NCBI RefSeq assembly: GCF_018332655.1
Contig: NZ_BOQL01000058.1
Coordinates: 110,237 to 174,236, forward strand
Direction: 5' to 3'
Length of the DNA stretch: 64,000 bases
From: Actinoplanes auranticolor
GTDB taxonomy: Bacteria > Actinomycetota > Actinomycetes > Mycobacteriales > Micromonosporaceae
In this document: in pieces, positions 22,971 to 31,521 of the stretch
How positions within the stretch are numbered: position 1 is the stretch's first letter
Layout of the letters: each line of letters begins with the position of its first letter
Made by a program: the position numbers and the translations under genes
The notes under the pieces: generated by a model
Told to the model about the DNA's origin: nothing
Seen by the model: only the letters and a program-made list of their open reading frames with translations
Database searches by the model: none

Positions 22971-23996
22971 ATGACCGGAATTCTGGATGAGGCCCTGCGG
23001 CGGCTGCACGTCACCGGGCCCGAACACGACGGCTGGCTGTCCAACCACGGCCCGATGGCGGCGGAGGCGCTGGTCCACCACGGCCGGGCGGACCAGGTGC
23101 ACCGGTGGCTCGACGGGTACGAGCGCCGGCTGGTGGAGGTCCCCCGCGGCATCGCGCCGATCGCGGCGGACGAGTGGCGCGAACCGCTGGGTGACCCGGT
23201 CCGCACGGGCGACTGGCTGGCGTTCTTCGACCGGGCGCTGCGCGCCGAGCCGTGGTCCGACGTGCTGGCGCTGTGGTGGCCACGGTTGCTGCCCGGCATC
23301 GCGGCGGGGGCGACGCACGGGGTGATCCGGGTCGGGCACGCGGTGCGGGCGCTGCGCGAGCAGGAGACCGAAGACCGGGTGGCCGAGCTGGGGCAGGGGC
23401 TGGCGTACTGGGCGGCACGATGGCAGCCCCTGGCGCCGGCCGGGCGGGGGCCGTACCGGAGCTCGGATCCGCGGGCGGCGCTCGACGCCGTGCCACGCGT
23501 GCCGGACCAGCGCTCCGGCATCCGCTCCCGGCTGGCCCAGCTCGCCGACCTGCCGGGATGGCCGGCCGCCGCCGGGGCCGTGCCCGGCCCGGCCGGGACC
23601 ACCGCCGGGGACCGGCTCGTCGGGATCGTCACGGCGGCGGTGCGGCTGCACACCACCCACGGGTACGGCAACCCGGTGCTGCTCGTGCACGCGGCAACGG
23701 CGCCACTCGCCGTGCTGCGGACCCTGCCCTCGCTTCCGGCCGCTCTGCACGAGCCGAGCCTCGCGGCGGCGTGGGCGGCCACCGCGGCGGTGACAGCCGC
23801 CTACGCTCCCCCGGTCGCTCGTGCCTTCACGCCCGGCGCACCTGATGCTCCGGCTGTGCTGGAACAAGCGACGGAGTCCGGTGACGCGCACGCCATCAAG
23901 TTCGCCGACGCGGCGATCGAGATGTGGCACCGGGAGCCGGATCCGCTGCTGCTGGCGTCCTCCCGGCACGCCACGGAGCTGATTCTCGACGAATGA
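22971..23996 (+). CDS. Questin oxidase-like protein (DUF4243)
   Basis: 341 residues. The start LHVTGPEHDGWLSNHGPMAAEALVHHGRAD is the conserved opening of the questin oxidase-like family, with several conserved His (THGVIRVGHAVRAL; LHTTHGYGNPVLLVHAAT). Family members were first described for fungal anthraquinone ring opening. Bacterial members are mostly uncharacterised, so an oxidative role is inference. It is monocistronic, with an inverted repeat immediately after its stop. Confidence 0.8.
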   Translation: MTGILDEALRRLHVTGPEHDGWLSNHGPMAAEALVHHGRADQVHRWLDGYERRLVEVPRGIAPIAADEWREPLGDPVRTGDWLAFFDRALRAEPWSDVLALWWPRLLPGIAAGATHGVIRVGHAVRALREQETEDRVAELGQGLAYWAARWQPLAPAGRGPYRSSDPRAALDAVPRVPDQRSGIRSRLAQLADLPGWPAAAGAVPGPAGTTAGDRLVGIVTAAVRLHTTHGYGNPVLLVHAATAPLAVLRTLPSLPAALHEPSLAAAWAATAAVTAAYAPPVARAFTPGAPDAPAVLEQATESGDAHAIKFADAAIEMWHREPDPLLLASSRHATELILDE

Positions 23997-24020
23997 GCCG
24001 TACGTCCATCCGCGTACGGC
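23997..24020 (+). terminator. Hairpin directly after the questin oxidase-like gene
   Basis: GCCGTACG (23997-24004) and CGTACGGC (24013-24020) form a perfect 8-bp stem with an 8-nt loop beginning at the base after the stop codon. No U-tract follows, which is common for actinobacterial terminators. Confidence 0.5.
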
Positions 24021-24073
24021 AGTGTCGCTGCTGGACGGATGACGGGGCGCGCCGAGGCCGACATGCTGAGGCG

Positions 24074-24310
24074 GTGACCCGACAGCGCACCATCGCCCCC
24101 ACTGCCCTCGCCCTCGCCGGACCCGGCATCATCGTGCAGATTTCGCTGTCCCTCCTGGACCACTCATCGTGCTGGCCGCGGCTTCGGTCTGCTCGTGGTG
24201 GCGGCGCTGCGGCTGGTCACGCCGGCGGTGGTGCTGGTCGCCACCGCGGCGGGCACCGTGGGCGATCGATGCCGAAGCGCTGCCCAGCCGGTCCCTGACG
24301 GCGTGAGCCG
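24074..24310 (+). pseudogene. Decayed small membrane-protein ORF (tentative)
   Basis: From the GTG at 24074 the frame reads VTRQRTIAPTALALAGPGII and continues hydrophobic to about 24160. Hydrophobic coding continues in a second frame (LIVLAAASVC) and then a third (GLLVVAALRLVTPAVVLVAT) to about 24300. Two frameshifts would join them into one two-segment membrane protein. No intact gene of more than ~60 codons is convincing between 23997 and 24506. A chance result of GC-rich sequence is possible. Confidence 0.3.
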
Positions 24311-24319
24311 GGGCGGAAT

Positions 24320-24506
24320 TCAATCGGCGCAATAATGACAGTCGTCGTGCAGAAATACGGCCGGCGGATCGGCGTGCACGGTTTACCCGGCATTCCGCCA
24401 CTTCGCTGGACAAGATTTTCCGGAGCACTAGAGTGGTCGCTGCTTCCACAGTGGAATTCACTGAATGCGCCTCCACGACAAAGTCTCCCGCCGACTGAGG
24501 ACGCCC
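24320..24506 (+). promoter_or_regulatory. Conservon promoter region
   Basis: The sequence turns AT-richer here. TAGAGT (24429-24434) is a candidate -10 element. Downstream lie the palindromes TTCCACAGTGGAA (24444-24456) and TTCACTGAA (24457-24465), well placed as operators. The region then leads to TGAGGA ahead of the ATG at 24507. Together with 23997-24320 this is the only gene-poor stretch of more than 300 bp in the window. Confidence 0.4.
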
Positions 24507-27047
24507 ATGCCCGAATCACCCTCGTCCGCCCTGCCCCCGCCGGACGACACCCTGCTGCGGGGCCGGCTGCTGTGGCTGGTCGCGGCGCCCGCCGGGGCCG
24601 CCGCGCTGCTGTTCGCGGTCACCGCCGGCTACCTCTGGGCCGGCGGGGCGGACCAGTCGGACCTGGTGCTGATCGCCATCTTCCTGGCCGGGGTCATCGC
24701 GCTCGTCGTGGTGGCGGGCCGGGCCGTCGGGACGATCCGGGCCCTCGACGACCGGCCGGCCCGGCTGCGGGCCGAGCTCGCCGAGGCCCGCGCGCAGACG
24801 GCGCTGGCCCGCGCGGACCTGGCCGACGTCCGGGCCGAGACCACCGCGGCGTTGACCGAAGCGGCCGGATACCGCACGGCGGTCGCGGAGGCGCGGGCCG
24901 AGATCGAGACGCTCAGCGAGCGGGTGCGGCTGGCCGAGGAGCGGCCGGTGCCGGTACGCACGTCGGCCGGCCGCCAGGTCGAGGTGTTCGTCAACCTGTC
25001 CCGGCGGCTGCAGTCGCTGGTGCACCGCGAGATCAAGCTGCTGGACGCGCTGGAGAACGAGGTCGAGGACCCCGACCTGCTCAAGGGCCTGTTCCAGGTC
25101 GACCACCTGGCCACCCGCATCCGGCGGCATGCGGAGAACCTGGCGGTCCTCGGTGGGGCGGTCTCCCGCCGGCAGTGGAGCCGGCCGGTCGCGCTGACCG
25201 AGGTGCTGCGCTCGGCCATCGCCGAGGTCGAGCACTACTCCCGGGTCAAACTGGTGCCACCGATCGACGGCACCGTGCCCGGGCACGCGGTGGCCAGCAT
25301 CATCCACCTGGTCGCCGAACTGATCGAGAACGCGACGATGTTCGCCCCGCCGCAGACCCAGGTACTGCTGCGCGCCCAGCACGTCGCCGCCGGTGTGGCG
25401 GTCGAGGTCGAGGACCGCGGGCTGGGCATCCAGCGCGAGGACCAGGACCGGCTTAACAGGCTGCTGCTCAACCCGGAGGACATCAACCTGGACGAGCTGC
25501 TGCGCGACGGCCGGATCGGCCTGTTCGTGGTGTCGATGATCGCCCGCCAGCACGGCGTCACCGTGCAACTGCAGGGCAACATCTACGGCGGCACCCAGGC
25601 CGTGATCATCCTGCCGCAGCAGCTGCTCGGCTCGGCCCGCGAGGACCGCGAGCCGGTGGCGGCCCAGCCGGCCCTGACCCAGAACACCATGGAGCTGGTG
25701 CAGCGGGTGCCGGGTCCGTCCCAGATCGCGGCGCCCCCGCCGACGTGGCCGGCTTTCGCCGCGACGCCGGACACCCCGTCGCCGGCCCGCATCTCCGCGG
25801 GCCCGGCCGCCGGATCCGCTGCCGGATCTGTCGCCGGGTCTGCCGCCAGCGTCACCGCCGGATCTGCCAGCGGATCTGCCAGTGGATCTGCCGCCGGGTC
25901 TGCCGCCAGCATCACCGCCGGGTCTGTCGCCGGGTCTGTCGCCAGCGTCACCGCCGGATCTGCCGGCGGTTCTGCCGCCAACGTCATCGCTGGCTCTGCC
26001 GCCGGATCTGCCGCTGGCGCCGGATCTGCTGGTGGCGCCGGATCTGCTGGTGGCGCCGGATCTGCTGGTGGCGCCGGATCTGCTGGTGGCGCCGGATCTG
26101 CCGCTGGGTCTGCCGCCGGCTCGGCGGCCCAGCACTCATCCGCGCAGGCCCTGATGACCGAGCAAGCGACTCTCTCTACCCCGGGCTTCGCGTCCCCGAC
26201 CGTGGCAACCCCGACTCTCGCCTCCGCGGGAGCTGTGCCACCGGCCTCAGCGCCACCGGCCTCAACGCCGCCAGCCTCCTCCCGGCCTTCTGCGCTGCCT
26301 GCCTCTGCGCTGCCTGCCTCTGCGCCGCCCGCCTCCGTTCCCCAGCCTTCTGCGCCGCCCGCCTCCGTCCCCCGGCCTTCTACGTTGCCGGCCTCCGCGC
26401 CGCCGGCTTCGACAATTCCGGCCTCCGGGCCGCCGGCCTCCGCGCTACCGTCCTCTTCGCCCCCCGCCTCCGGACCCCCTGCCTCCCCTTGGGCAGTCAC
26501 CGCGATCCCGGCTTCCGCGCCGCCGAGCTCCGCATCCCAGGACTTTGGATCCTGGGACTCCGATTCCCAGAGCCCCGGTTCTCGGGACTTCGCATCCCGG
26601 GACTCGGCATCCCGGGATTCAGCATCCGGGCCCGGCGTTTCAGCGTCTTCGGCTTCGCCGCCGGGGATGCGTGTCTCTGCAGCTCAGACCCCCGGACGCG
26701 AATCGAGCAATCAGCTTCTCGGCGCGCAGGTCGAGGCCCGGGAATCCCTCCCCCACGGGCGAGCATCCGGCCCGGCGCCGTTCCCGTCGGTCGGTGGTGA
26801 GGTGCCGCGGCGGACCGGGGCCGAGTCGGCCGAGGGCCGGCCCACCGTCACCCCGCCCCCGCTGCCACGCCGGCACAGCCAGACCCATCTGGCGCCGCAG
26901 CTGCAGTTCGGGCCGCCTCCATCCGCTCCCGCCGATGACGATGGCGAGCACGATCCCGGCCTCATGGCCTCCTTCATGCGGGGCGTCTCCCGCAGCGAAG
27001 CCGGACCGCCCTCCCCGGCCGAGCCGGCCGAGCGCGACCAGCCCTGA
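24507..27047 (+). CDS. cvnA: Conservon sensor-kinase-like protein (CvnA type)
   Basis: 846 residues from ATG 24507 (TGAGGA upstream); an ATG at 24465 would add 14 residues. Two membrane segments (about 21-46 and 53-73) are followed by a coiled coil and a dimerisation region (FVNLSRRLQSLVHREIKLLD). The HATPase_c domain has HLVAELIENATMFAPP (N box), VEVEDRGLGIQ (G1) and GLFVVSMIARQHG. A ~350-residue linker of GSAAGS and PPASAPPAS repeats comes next. The conserved CvnA-type tail LPRRHSQTHLAPQL...LMASFMRGVSR closes the protein. It heads a conservon, a membrane-associated GTPase signalling module studied in Streptomyces. Confidence 0.9.
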   Translation: MPESPSSALPPPDDTLLRGRLLWLVAAPAGAAALLFAVTAGYLWAGGADQSDLVLIAIFLAGVIALVVVAGRAVGTIRALDDRPARLRAELAEARAQTALARADLADVRAETTAALTEAAGYRTAVAEARAEIETLSERVRLAEERPVPVRTSAGRQVEVFVNLSRRLQSLVHREIKLLDALENEVEDPDLLKGLFQVDHLATRIRRHAENLAVLGGAVSRRQWSRPVALTEVLRSAIAEVEHYSRVKLVPPIDGTVPGHAVASIIHLVAELIENATMFAPPQTQVLLRAQHVAAGVAVEVEDRGLGIQREDQDRLNRLLLNPEDINLDELLRDGRIGLFVVSMIARQHGVTVQLQGNIYGGTQAVIILPQQLLGSAREDREPVAAQPALTQNTMELVQRVPGPSQIAAPPPTWPAFAATPDTPSPARISAGPAAGSAAGSVAGSAASVTAGSASGSASGSAAGSAASITAGSVAGSVASVTAGSAGGSAANVIAGSAAGSAAGAGSAGGAGSAGGAGSAGGAGSAGGAGSAAGSAAGSAAQHSSAQALMTEQATLSTPGFASPTVATPTLASAGAVPPASAPPASTPPASSRPSALPASALPASAPPASVPQPSAPPASVPRPSTLPASAPPASTIPASGPPASALPSSSPPASGPPASPWAVTAIPASAPPSSASQDFGSWDSDSQSPGSRDFASRDSASRDSASGPGVSASSASPPGMRVSAAQTPGRESSNQLLGAQVEARESLPHGRASGPAPFPSVGGEVPRRTGAESAEGRPTVTPPPLPRRHSQTHLAPQLQFGPPPSAPADDDGEHDPGLMASFMRGVSRSEAGPPSPAEPAERDQP
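26016..26100 (+). repeat. 18-bp perfect tandem repeat in the CvnA linker
   Basis: GGCGCCGGATCTGCTGGT is repeated four times without a mismatch (26016-26087), with a partial fifth copy to 26100, encoding GAGSAG units. It sits in a longer block (25806-26130) of imperfect 15-18 bp GSAAGS-coding repeats. Confidence 0.9.
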
Positions 27048-27101
27048 CGGTTCCGCCTCCAGCTTTCCGAGTCCCGAGCCCGTTGAGAAAGGTGTGCTCA
27101 G

Positions 27102-27536
27102 ATGCTGAGCAACGATCCGGTACGTTCCGCCCAGGATCTCGTCTGGCTGCTGTCCGGGCTGGCCGAGCGCGTCCCGGACACCCGTAGCGCGCTGCTGTTG
27201 TCCTCCGACGGGCTGCGCAAGGCCGCGCACGGGCTGGACGACGACGGCGCCGATCATCTGGCCGCCATCGCCTCCGGGCTGTTCTCCCTCGCCCGGAGCG
27301 CCGGGACACGGTTCGGTGGTGGGGAGGCGGTTCGCCAGGTGGTGGCTGAGCTCGAGGATGCCCTGCTGTTCGTGTCCGCCGCCGGTTCCGGTGCGGTGCT
27401 CGCCGTCATCGCCGGCAAGGACGCCGATCCGGGCGTGCTCGGCTACGAGATGGCGCAGCTGGTCAAGAGTGTGCGGCCGTACCTGGGCACCCCGGTCCGG
27501 CAGGCGGCCGGCCATCCCGGCGGCGCGGGACGGTGA
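27102..27536 (+). CDS. cvnB: Roadblock/LC7 domain protein (CvnB type)
   Basis: 144 residues with the Roadblock/LC7 fold: LVWLLSGLAERVPDTRSALLLSSDGL, the central helix ADHLAAIASGLFSLARSAGTRF, and the strand GSGAVLAVIAGKDADPGVLGYEM. Roadblock proteins act as GTPase-activating or scaffold subunits, here for the GTPase encoded two genes downstream. It is separated from the kinase gene by 54 bp, and its stop overlaps the GTG of the DUF742 gene. Confidence 0.92.
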   Translation: MLSNDPVRSAQDLVWLLSGLAERVPDTRSALLLSSDGLRKAAHGLDDDGADHLAAIASGLFSLARSAGTRFGGGEAVRQVVAELEDALLFVSAAGSGAVLAVIAGKDADPGVLGYEMAQLVKSVRPYLGTPVRQAAGHPGGAGR

Positions 27537-27910
27537 CGATGGGGCGGCCCGACGACGAGCACTGGCTCGACGACGCCGCGGGACGACTCGTCCGGCCGTA
27601 CACGGTGAGCAACGGGCGCACCCAGCCCAGCACCCGGATGGAGCTGCTGTCGATGGTCATGGCCACCGGCCGGCTGCCGCACGGTCAGCTCGAGCCCGAC
27701 CATGCCGAGGCGCTCGGGTTGTGCGGCAGCCCCACGACCGTCGCCGAGGTCGCCGCGCGGCTGCGGCTACCCGCGGTCGTCACCAAGATCCTGCTTTCCG
27801 ACCTGGTCGACGCCGGCGCCATCGACACCCGATCCCCCGGCCCGGCGGCCGAACCCACCAACACGGCGGTACTGGAGACCATTCTCAATGCCTTACAGCG
27901 ACGACTCTGA
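27533..27910 (+). CDS. cvnC: DUF742 protein (CvnC type)
   Basis: 125 residues from a GTG overlapping the cvnB stop (GTGA); ATG 27539 is an alternative. RLVRPYTVSNGRTQPST is the family hallmark. A winged-helix-like segment follows (PTTVAEVAARLRLPAVVTKILLSDLVDAGAI). DUF742 proteins are conservon components of unknown biochemical role. It overlaps the GTPase gene by 23 bp. Confidence 0.92.
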   Translation: MTMGRPDDEHWLDDAAGRLVRPYTVSNGRTQPSTRMELLSMVMATGRLPHGQLEPDHAEALGLCGSPTTVAEVAARLRLPAVVTKILLSDLVDAGAIDTRSPGPAAEPTNTAVLETILNALQRRL

Positions 27911-28484
27911 TCCCTTCCCGACGGCGCTCAAGCTGCTCATCGCCGGCGGGTTCGGCGTGGGCAAGACGACGTTCGTGGGCGCCGTCAGTGAGATCGAGCC
28001 CCTGCGCACGGAGGAGATCCTCACCACCGCCGGCGTCGGCACCGACAATCTGACCGGCATCGAGCGCAAGACGACCACCACGGTCGCGATGGACTTCGGC
28101 CGGATCACCATCGACCGGCGGCACATCCTGTACCTGTTCGGCACGCCCGGCCAGGAACGTTTCTGGTTCATGTGGGACGAGCTGTCCGCCGGGGCGATGG
28201 GCGCGGTCGTGCTGGCCGACACCCGCCGCCTGCAGGACTGTTTCGCGGCGGTGGACTTCTTCGAGTCGCGCGGCATCGGCTTCCTGGTGGCGATCAACCA
28301 GTTCGACAACTCCTTCCGGTACGAGGCGGCCGACGTGCGGTCCGCGCTCGACCTCAAGCCCGACGTGCCGATCGTCAGCTGCGACGCCCGGGACAGCCGG
28401 TCCGCCACCTCCGTGCTCGTCCAGCTCATCCAGCACCTGCTCGGCGTACATCCCACCCCGACGGCCATCCGGAGCCTGGCATGA
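27888..28484 (+). CDS. cvnD: Conservon small GTPase (CvnD type)
   Basis: 198 residues from the ATG at 27888, inside the end of cvnC. The P-loop is GGFGVGKTTFVGA (about 19-31). ERKTTTTVAMDFGRITID acts as switch I. FGTPGQERFWFMWDE is the switch II G3 motif, in which Gly-Gln replaces the Ras-type motif context. INQFDN takes the place of NKxD, and VSCDAR is the G5 region. It is an MglA-like GTPase regulated by the roadblock partner. Its stop overlaps the ATG of the GAF gene. Confidence 0.93.
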   Translation: MPYSDDSDPFPTALKLLIAGGFGVGKTTFVGAVSEIEPLRTEEILTTAGVGTDNLTGIERKTTTTVAMDFGRITIDRRHILYLFGTPGQERFWFMWDELSAGAMGAVVLADTRRLQDCFAAVDFFESRGIGFLVAINQFDNSFRYEAADVRSALDLKPDVPIVSCDARDSRSATSVLVQLIQHLLGVHPTPTAIRSLA

Positions 28485-29020
28485 TCTACGACTCTTCCCC
28501 GCACCACCCGCTGACCCCGACCGACCTGGAGGTGCCGCTGCGGATGCGGCGGCTGCGCGAGCTCGGCCTGGGCGAACAGCCCGACCCCGAGTTCGACGAC
28601 TTCGCCCGCAAGCTGACCGAGGTCACCGGGGCGCCGTACGCGATGGTGAACTTCATCAGTGAGGACCGGCAGTACTTCGCCGGCCTGCACACCGTGGCCA
28701 AGGGTGACCCGTCGGCCTCGCCGGGCCGGATCATGGACCGCGACCACGGCTACTGCCCGCACGTGGTCGTACGCCGCAAGGCGCTGGTCCTCGACGACGT
28801 CTGCGACTACCCGCGCTTCGCCGGCAACCCGGTGGTCGACGAGATCGGCATCCGGTCCTATCTCGGGGCGCCGCTGATCGACCGGACGGGCACGACGCTC
28901 GGCACGATCTGCGTGGTGGACGTGGAGCCCCGACCGTGGGGACGCCCCGGCCTGGAGACCATCAAGTCGATGGCCGCCGAGCTGATCACCCAGATCCACC
29001 GCCGGGAGGACAGCCGCTGA
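28481..29020 (+). CDS. GAF-domain protein, fifth conservon gene
   Basis: 179 residues. A GAF fold spans about 20-170: LTEVTGAPYAMVNFISEDRQYFAGL, GYCPHVVVRRKALVLDDV, FAGNPVVDEIGIRSYLGAPLID and LGTICVVDVEPR. A Cys in GYCPHVV is positioned like ligand-binding residues in redox or heme GAF proteins, but no ligand can be proved. In many streptomycete conservons the fifth gene is a cytochrome P450; here it is this GAF sensor. It is coupled to the GTPase gene by ATGA and ends 6 bp from the convergent acyl-CoA dehydrogenase gene. Confidence 0.88.
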   Translation: MIYDSSPHHPLTPTDLEVPLRMRRLRELGLGEQPDPEFDDFARKLTEVTGAPYAMVNFISEDRQYFAGLHTVAKGDPSASPGRIMDRDHGYCPHVVVRRKALVLDDVCDYPRFAGNPVVDEIGIRSYLGAPLIDRTGTTLGTICVVDVEPRPWGRPGLETIKSMAAELITQIHRREDSR

Positions 29021-29026
29021 CCGCGG

Positions 29027-30226
29027 TCAGGGGGTGACGGCCTCCGCGGCCGGCCGGGCGGCCAGCCGTTGCGACCACTGGCCCTTGGCCGTGCCCAAGG
29101 CGACCTCGGCCAGGCGGATCAGCTGCACGTCCGAGGTGCCGGCCGGGGCGAAGATGTGGTGGGCGTCGCGCAGGTAGCGCTCCACCGGCCGGTCGGCGTA
29201 GAGCCCGGCCGCGGCGTGGATCTCCATCGCGTTGCGGGCGCTGTCCAGGGCCGACTCCACGTTGATCAGCTTGGCGTTCATCAGTTCCGCGTCGCAGGGC
29301 AGACCCTGGTCGAGGGTGTGCACGGCGTGGTAGGCGGCCAGCCGCGCGGTCATCAGCCGGGACTGCATCTGCCCGAGCTTGAGCTTGATCGGCAGCAGTT
29401 CGCCGAGCGGCTTGCCGTAGCGGTGCCGCTCGGTCACGTAGGCCGAGGTCTCCTCGACCAGCGCCTGGTGGATGCCGAGGGCCACCGCGGTCAGGTTCGG
29501 GCGGCCGTACAGGATGCTGGAGGAGTAGGCCACGGAGAGGCCGTCGCCCTCGGCACCCAGCCGGTTCGCCGCCGGGATCCGGCAGTCGGTGAAGATCAGC
29601 TCGCCGAAGCTGAAGCCGTGCAGACCCATCGCCGCCCGGTGCGGGCCGAGCGAGAAGCCCGGCCGGTCCGCCTCGACCAGGAACGCCGACAGCCCCCTGG
29701 ATCCGGGGCCGGTGCGGACGACCACGCCGTGCAGGTCGCCGACGTGGCTGTTGCCGACGAAGACCTTGCGTCCATTGAGGACGTATTCGGCGCCGTCGCG
29801 GACGGCGGTGGCCGACATGCCCAGGACGTGCCCGCCGGAGTGCTCCTCGGTGACCGCGATCGTCGGCAGGCACTCCCCCGCGGCGATCGCCGGCAGCCAC
29901 TTGGCCTGCTGGTCGGCGTCGCCGAAGTGCAGGATCTTGGCCACGCCCAGCTGGGAGGCCTGCACCATGGCGCCCATCGCGCCGCTGACCCGGGCCAGTT
30001 CCTCGATGATGATCGTCTTGGCCAGGTGGCCGAGACCCATGCCGCCGTGCCCGGTGCCGATGGTGACACCGATCCAGCCCTGGCGGGCGATCAGCCGCGA
30101 GAGGTCGTGCTGGACCTCGCGGGAGGTTTCCATCTCATTGACCCGCAGGCGCACCTCGGTCTCCGCGAACGCCCGCACCTCCTGACGCAACTGTTCATGG
30201 CGCGCGGTCATGAAGTACGCGTCCAC
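29027..30226 (-). CDS. Acyl-CoA dehydrogenase family protein
   Basis: 399 residues from a GTG at 30226, which has GAGGAG 6 nt upstream; an upstream ATG lacks a site. The N-terminal helical domain (HEQLRQEVRAFAETEVR) is followed by the middle-domain motif TIAVTEEHSGGHVLGM and the C-terminal FAD-binding helices (RHRYGKPLGELLPIKLKLGQ, AMEIHAAAGLYADRPVERYLRDA). It resembles the acyl-CoA dehydrogenases used on carrier-protein or secondary-metabolite substrates as much as beta-oxidation enzymes. The substrate is unresolved. A 195 bp AT-richer leader separates it from the YCII gene, so it has its own promoter. Confidence 0.9.
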   Translation of the reverse strand: MDAYFMTARHEQLRQEVRAFAETEVRLRVNEMETSREVQHDLSRLIARQGWIGVTIGTGHGGMGLGHLAKTIIIEELARVSGAMGAMVQASQLGVAKILHFGDADQQAKWLPAIAAGECLPTIAVTEEHSGGHVLGMSATAVRDGAEYVLNGRKVFVGNSHVGDLHGVVVRTGPGSRGLSAFLVEADRPGFSLGPHRAAMGLHGFSFGELIFTDCRIPAANRLGAEGDGLSVAYSSSILYGRPNLTAVALGIHQALVEETSAYVTERHRYGKPLGELLPIKLKLGQMQSRLMTARLAAYHAVHTLDQGLPCDAELMNAKLINVESALDSARNAMEIHAAAGLYADRPVERYLRDAHHIFAPAGTSDVQLIRLAEVALGTAKGQWSQRLAARPAAEAVTP

Positions 30227-30421
30227 TGCAACTCCTCGTGGGGTCGGCAAGCGGCGAGAAACAACGGCGAGTCGGACACGGACACCGGTGGGCGCGCCGC
30301 CGCTGCCGCTGATCGTATCCATGCAGACACTCATAGTGATAGATCAACGATCAAGAAGAAAGTTCACAATAGAATGCGCCACCCGTCAATCCGGGCAAAA
30401 CGGTCCACTGTGGAGCGGCGG
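30227..30421 (-). promoter_or_regulatory. AT-rich leader of the acyl-CoA dehydrogenase gene
   Basis: 30320-30385 is conspicuously AT-rich for this genome. It contains direct repeats seen on the minus strand as TTGATCG and TTGATCT (30342-30354 region), plus TTGTGA at 30368-30373. Promoter elements are likely but I cannot fix one -35/-10 pair. Confidence 0.35.
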
Positions 30422-30970
30422 TCAGGGGCGTCCGCCGAATGCCCAATTGTGCACCTCGATGCCGGCGTACCGGTCGGCGGTCAGCACTGTCCGCGCCTGG
30501 TCGGGATCCACCGCCCGGACCAGCGCCACCGTGCCCAGCCAGGCGGCACCGTCGTCGGACAACAGCGGCCCGTACGCGATCAGGTCCTCCGCCGCAGCCG
30601 GCACGGCGAGGTCGGCGCCCGGCCCCGCGCCGAGGCCGAGCACCAGATAGCGCCGGCCGCCGCTGCGGCCGCCGGAGAAGTCCCACATCGTGCGCCCGAG
30701 CAGGTTGCGCCACCGGCGCAACAGCACGTCCCGGTACACACCGGCCTGGTAGTTGGGCTCGTCGAAGGCGAACGCCCGGGCCTCGGCCGCGCCGGGCAGG
30801 TCGACGATGTGCACGCTGCCGGTCGCCGTCTCGCCGTCGTCGGTGAGAGTCGGTCCGCGGGCGATCATCCCGGCCGCATAGCCGTCCATGTAGGACCAAT
30901 GCTCCGGAAGCAGCTCGTCGCGCAGCGCCGCGGAGCCGGGCCGGTCCCGGTGGTAGCAGAAGAACTCCAT
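30422..30970 (-). CDS. YCII-related double-domain protein
   Basis: 182 residues from the ATG at 30970. The start MEFFCYHRDRPGSAALRDEL and the motif LTDDGETATGSVHIVDLPGAAEARAFAFDEPNY form one YCII-like ferredoxin fold. LLSDDGAAWLGTVALVRAVDPDQARTVLTADRYAGIEVHNWAFGGR forms a second. YCII-like proteins are small putative enzymes of poorly known function. It is the last gene of a response regulator/kinase/GyrI-like operon, 8 bp after the previous stop. Confidence 0.85.
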   Translation of the reverse strand: MEFFCYHRDRPGSAALRDELLPEHWSYMDGYAAGMIARGPTLTDDGETATGSVHIVDLPGAAEARAFAFDEPNYQAGVYRDVLLRRWRNLLGRTMWDFSGGRSGGRRYLVLGLGAGPGADLAVPAAAEDLIAYGPLLSDDGAAWLGTVALVRAVDPDQARTVLTADRYAGIEVHNWAFGGRP

Positions 30971-30978
30971 GCCACAGG

Positions 30979-31521
30979 CTAATCGGCCAGGCGGAACAGC
31001 AGCGCGGTCTCCCACTTGTGCATGTCCGGCTCCTCGGCCGGGTTGGTCAGGAGCACCTCCAGCCGGGCGCCCCACACCTCGCCCTCCGGGGTCGGGGTGA
31101 CGTCCCATTGGACCCCCTGCTGCTGCCCCCAATCCAGCAGGGTGGCGGTGACGCCCATCAGCTCGTCGGGATGCCCGATGTGGGTGAGCGTCGCGTACCG
31201 GCCCGCGGGCAGCACGTCGACGAAGTCCGGCTCGGCCACCTCGATCGGCGCCGGCAGCGGGATGCCGGCCTCGACGACCAGCTCGGCGGACATGTCGATG
31301 ACCCGGTACCGGAAGAAGGGCGCGCCGGCCGGCACCACCCCGCGCTCACCCAGCCAGCCGAACATGGCCGGCAGGTGATCGGCGACCCGGGCGAACTCGG
31401 TCATGGTGATCGCCTCGCGCCGGGCGACGTACAACTGCTCGTCGCGCCACAGGACGGTGGGTTCGGCCAGCACGGACGCCTCCTCGTTGACGGGCTCGGC
31501 TCCATCATCGGCAACGGTCAC
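30979..31521 (-). CDS. GyrI-like effector-binding domain protein
   Basis: 180 residues from a GTG overlapping the kinase stop (GTGA). Two SHS2-like modules (LYVARREAITMTEFARVADHLP, and FVDVLPAGRYATLTHIGHPDELMGV) with FRYRVIDMSAELVVEAGIPL match the GyrI/AraC effector-binding fold. This fold binds small amphipathic or cationic drugs. It has no DNA-binding domain. Its translational coupling to the two-component genes suggests it buffers or senses the inducing compound (inference). Confidence 0.85.
   Translation of the reverse strand: MTVADDGAEPVNEEASVLAEPTVLWRDEQLYVARREAITMTEFARVADHLPAMFGWLGERGVVPAGAPFFRYRVIDMSAELVVEAGIPLPAPIEVAEPDFVDVLPAGRYATLTHIGHPDELMGVTATLLDWGQQQGVQWDVTPTPEGEVWGARLEVLLTNPAEEPDMHKWETALLFRLAD

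Noticed and set aside
22917..23969. N-terminal extension of the DUF1345 protein
   Set aside because: It would be entirely antisense to the questin oxidase-like gene, which has clear family motifs.
23997..24506. tRNA or small RNA gene in the largest intergenic region
   Set aside because: No cloverleaf or CCA end could be traced; only a terminator hairpin, a decayed ORF and promoter palindromes are visible.
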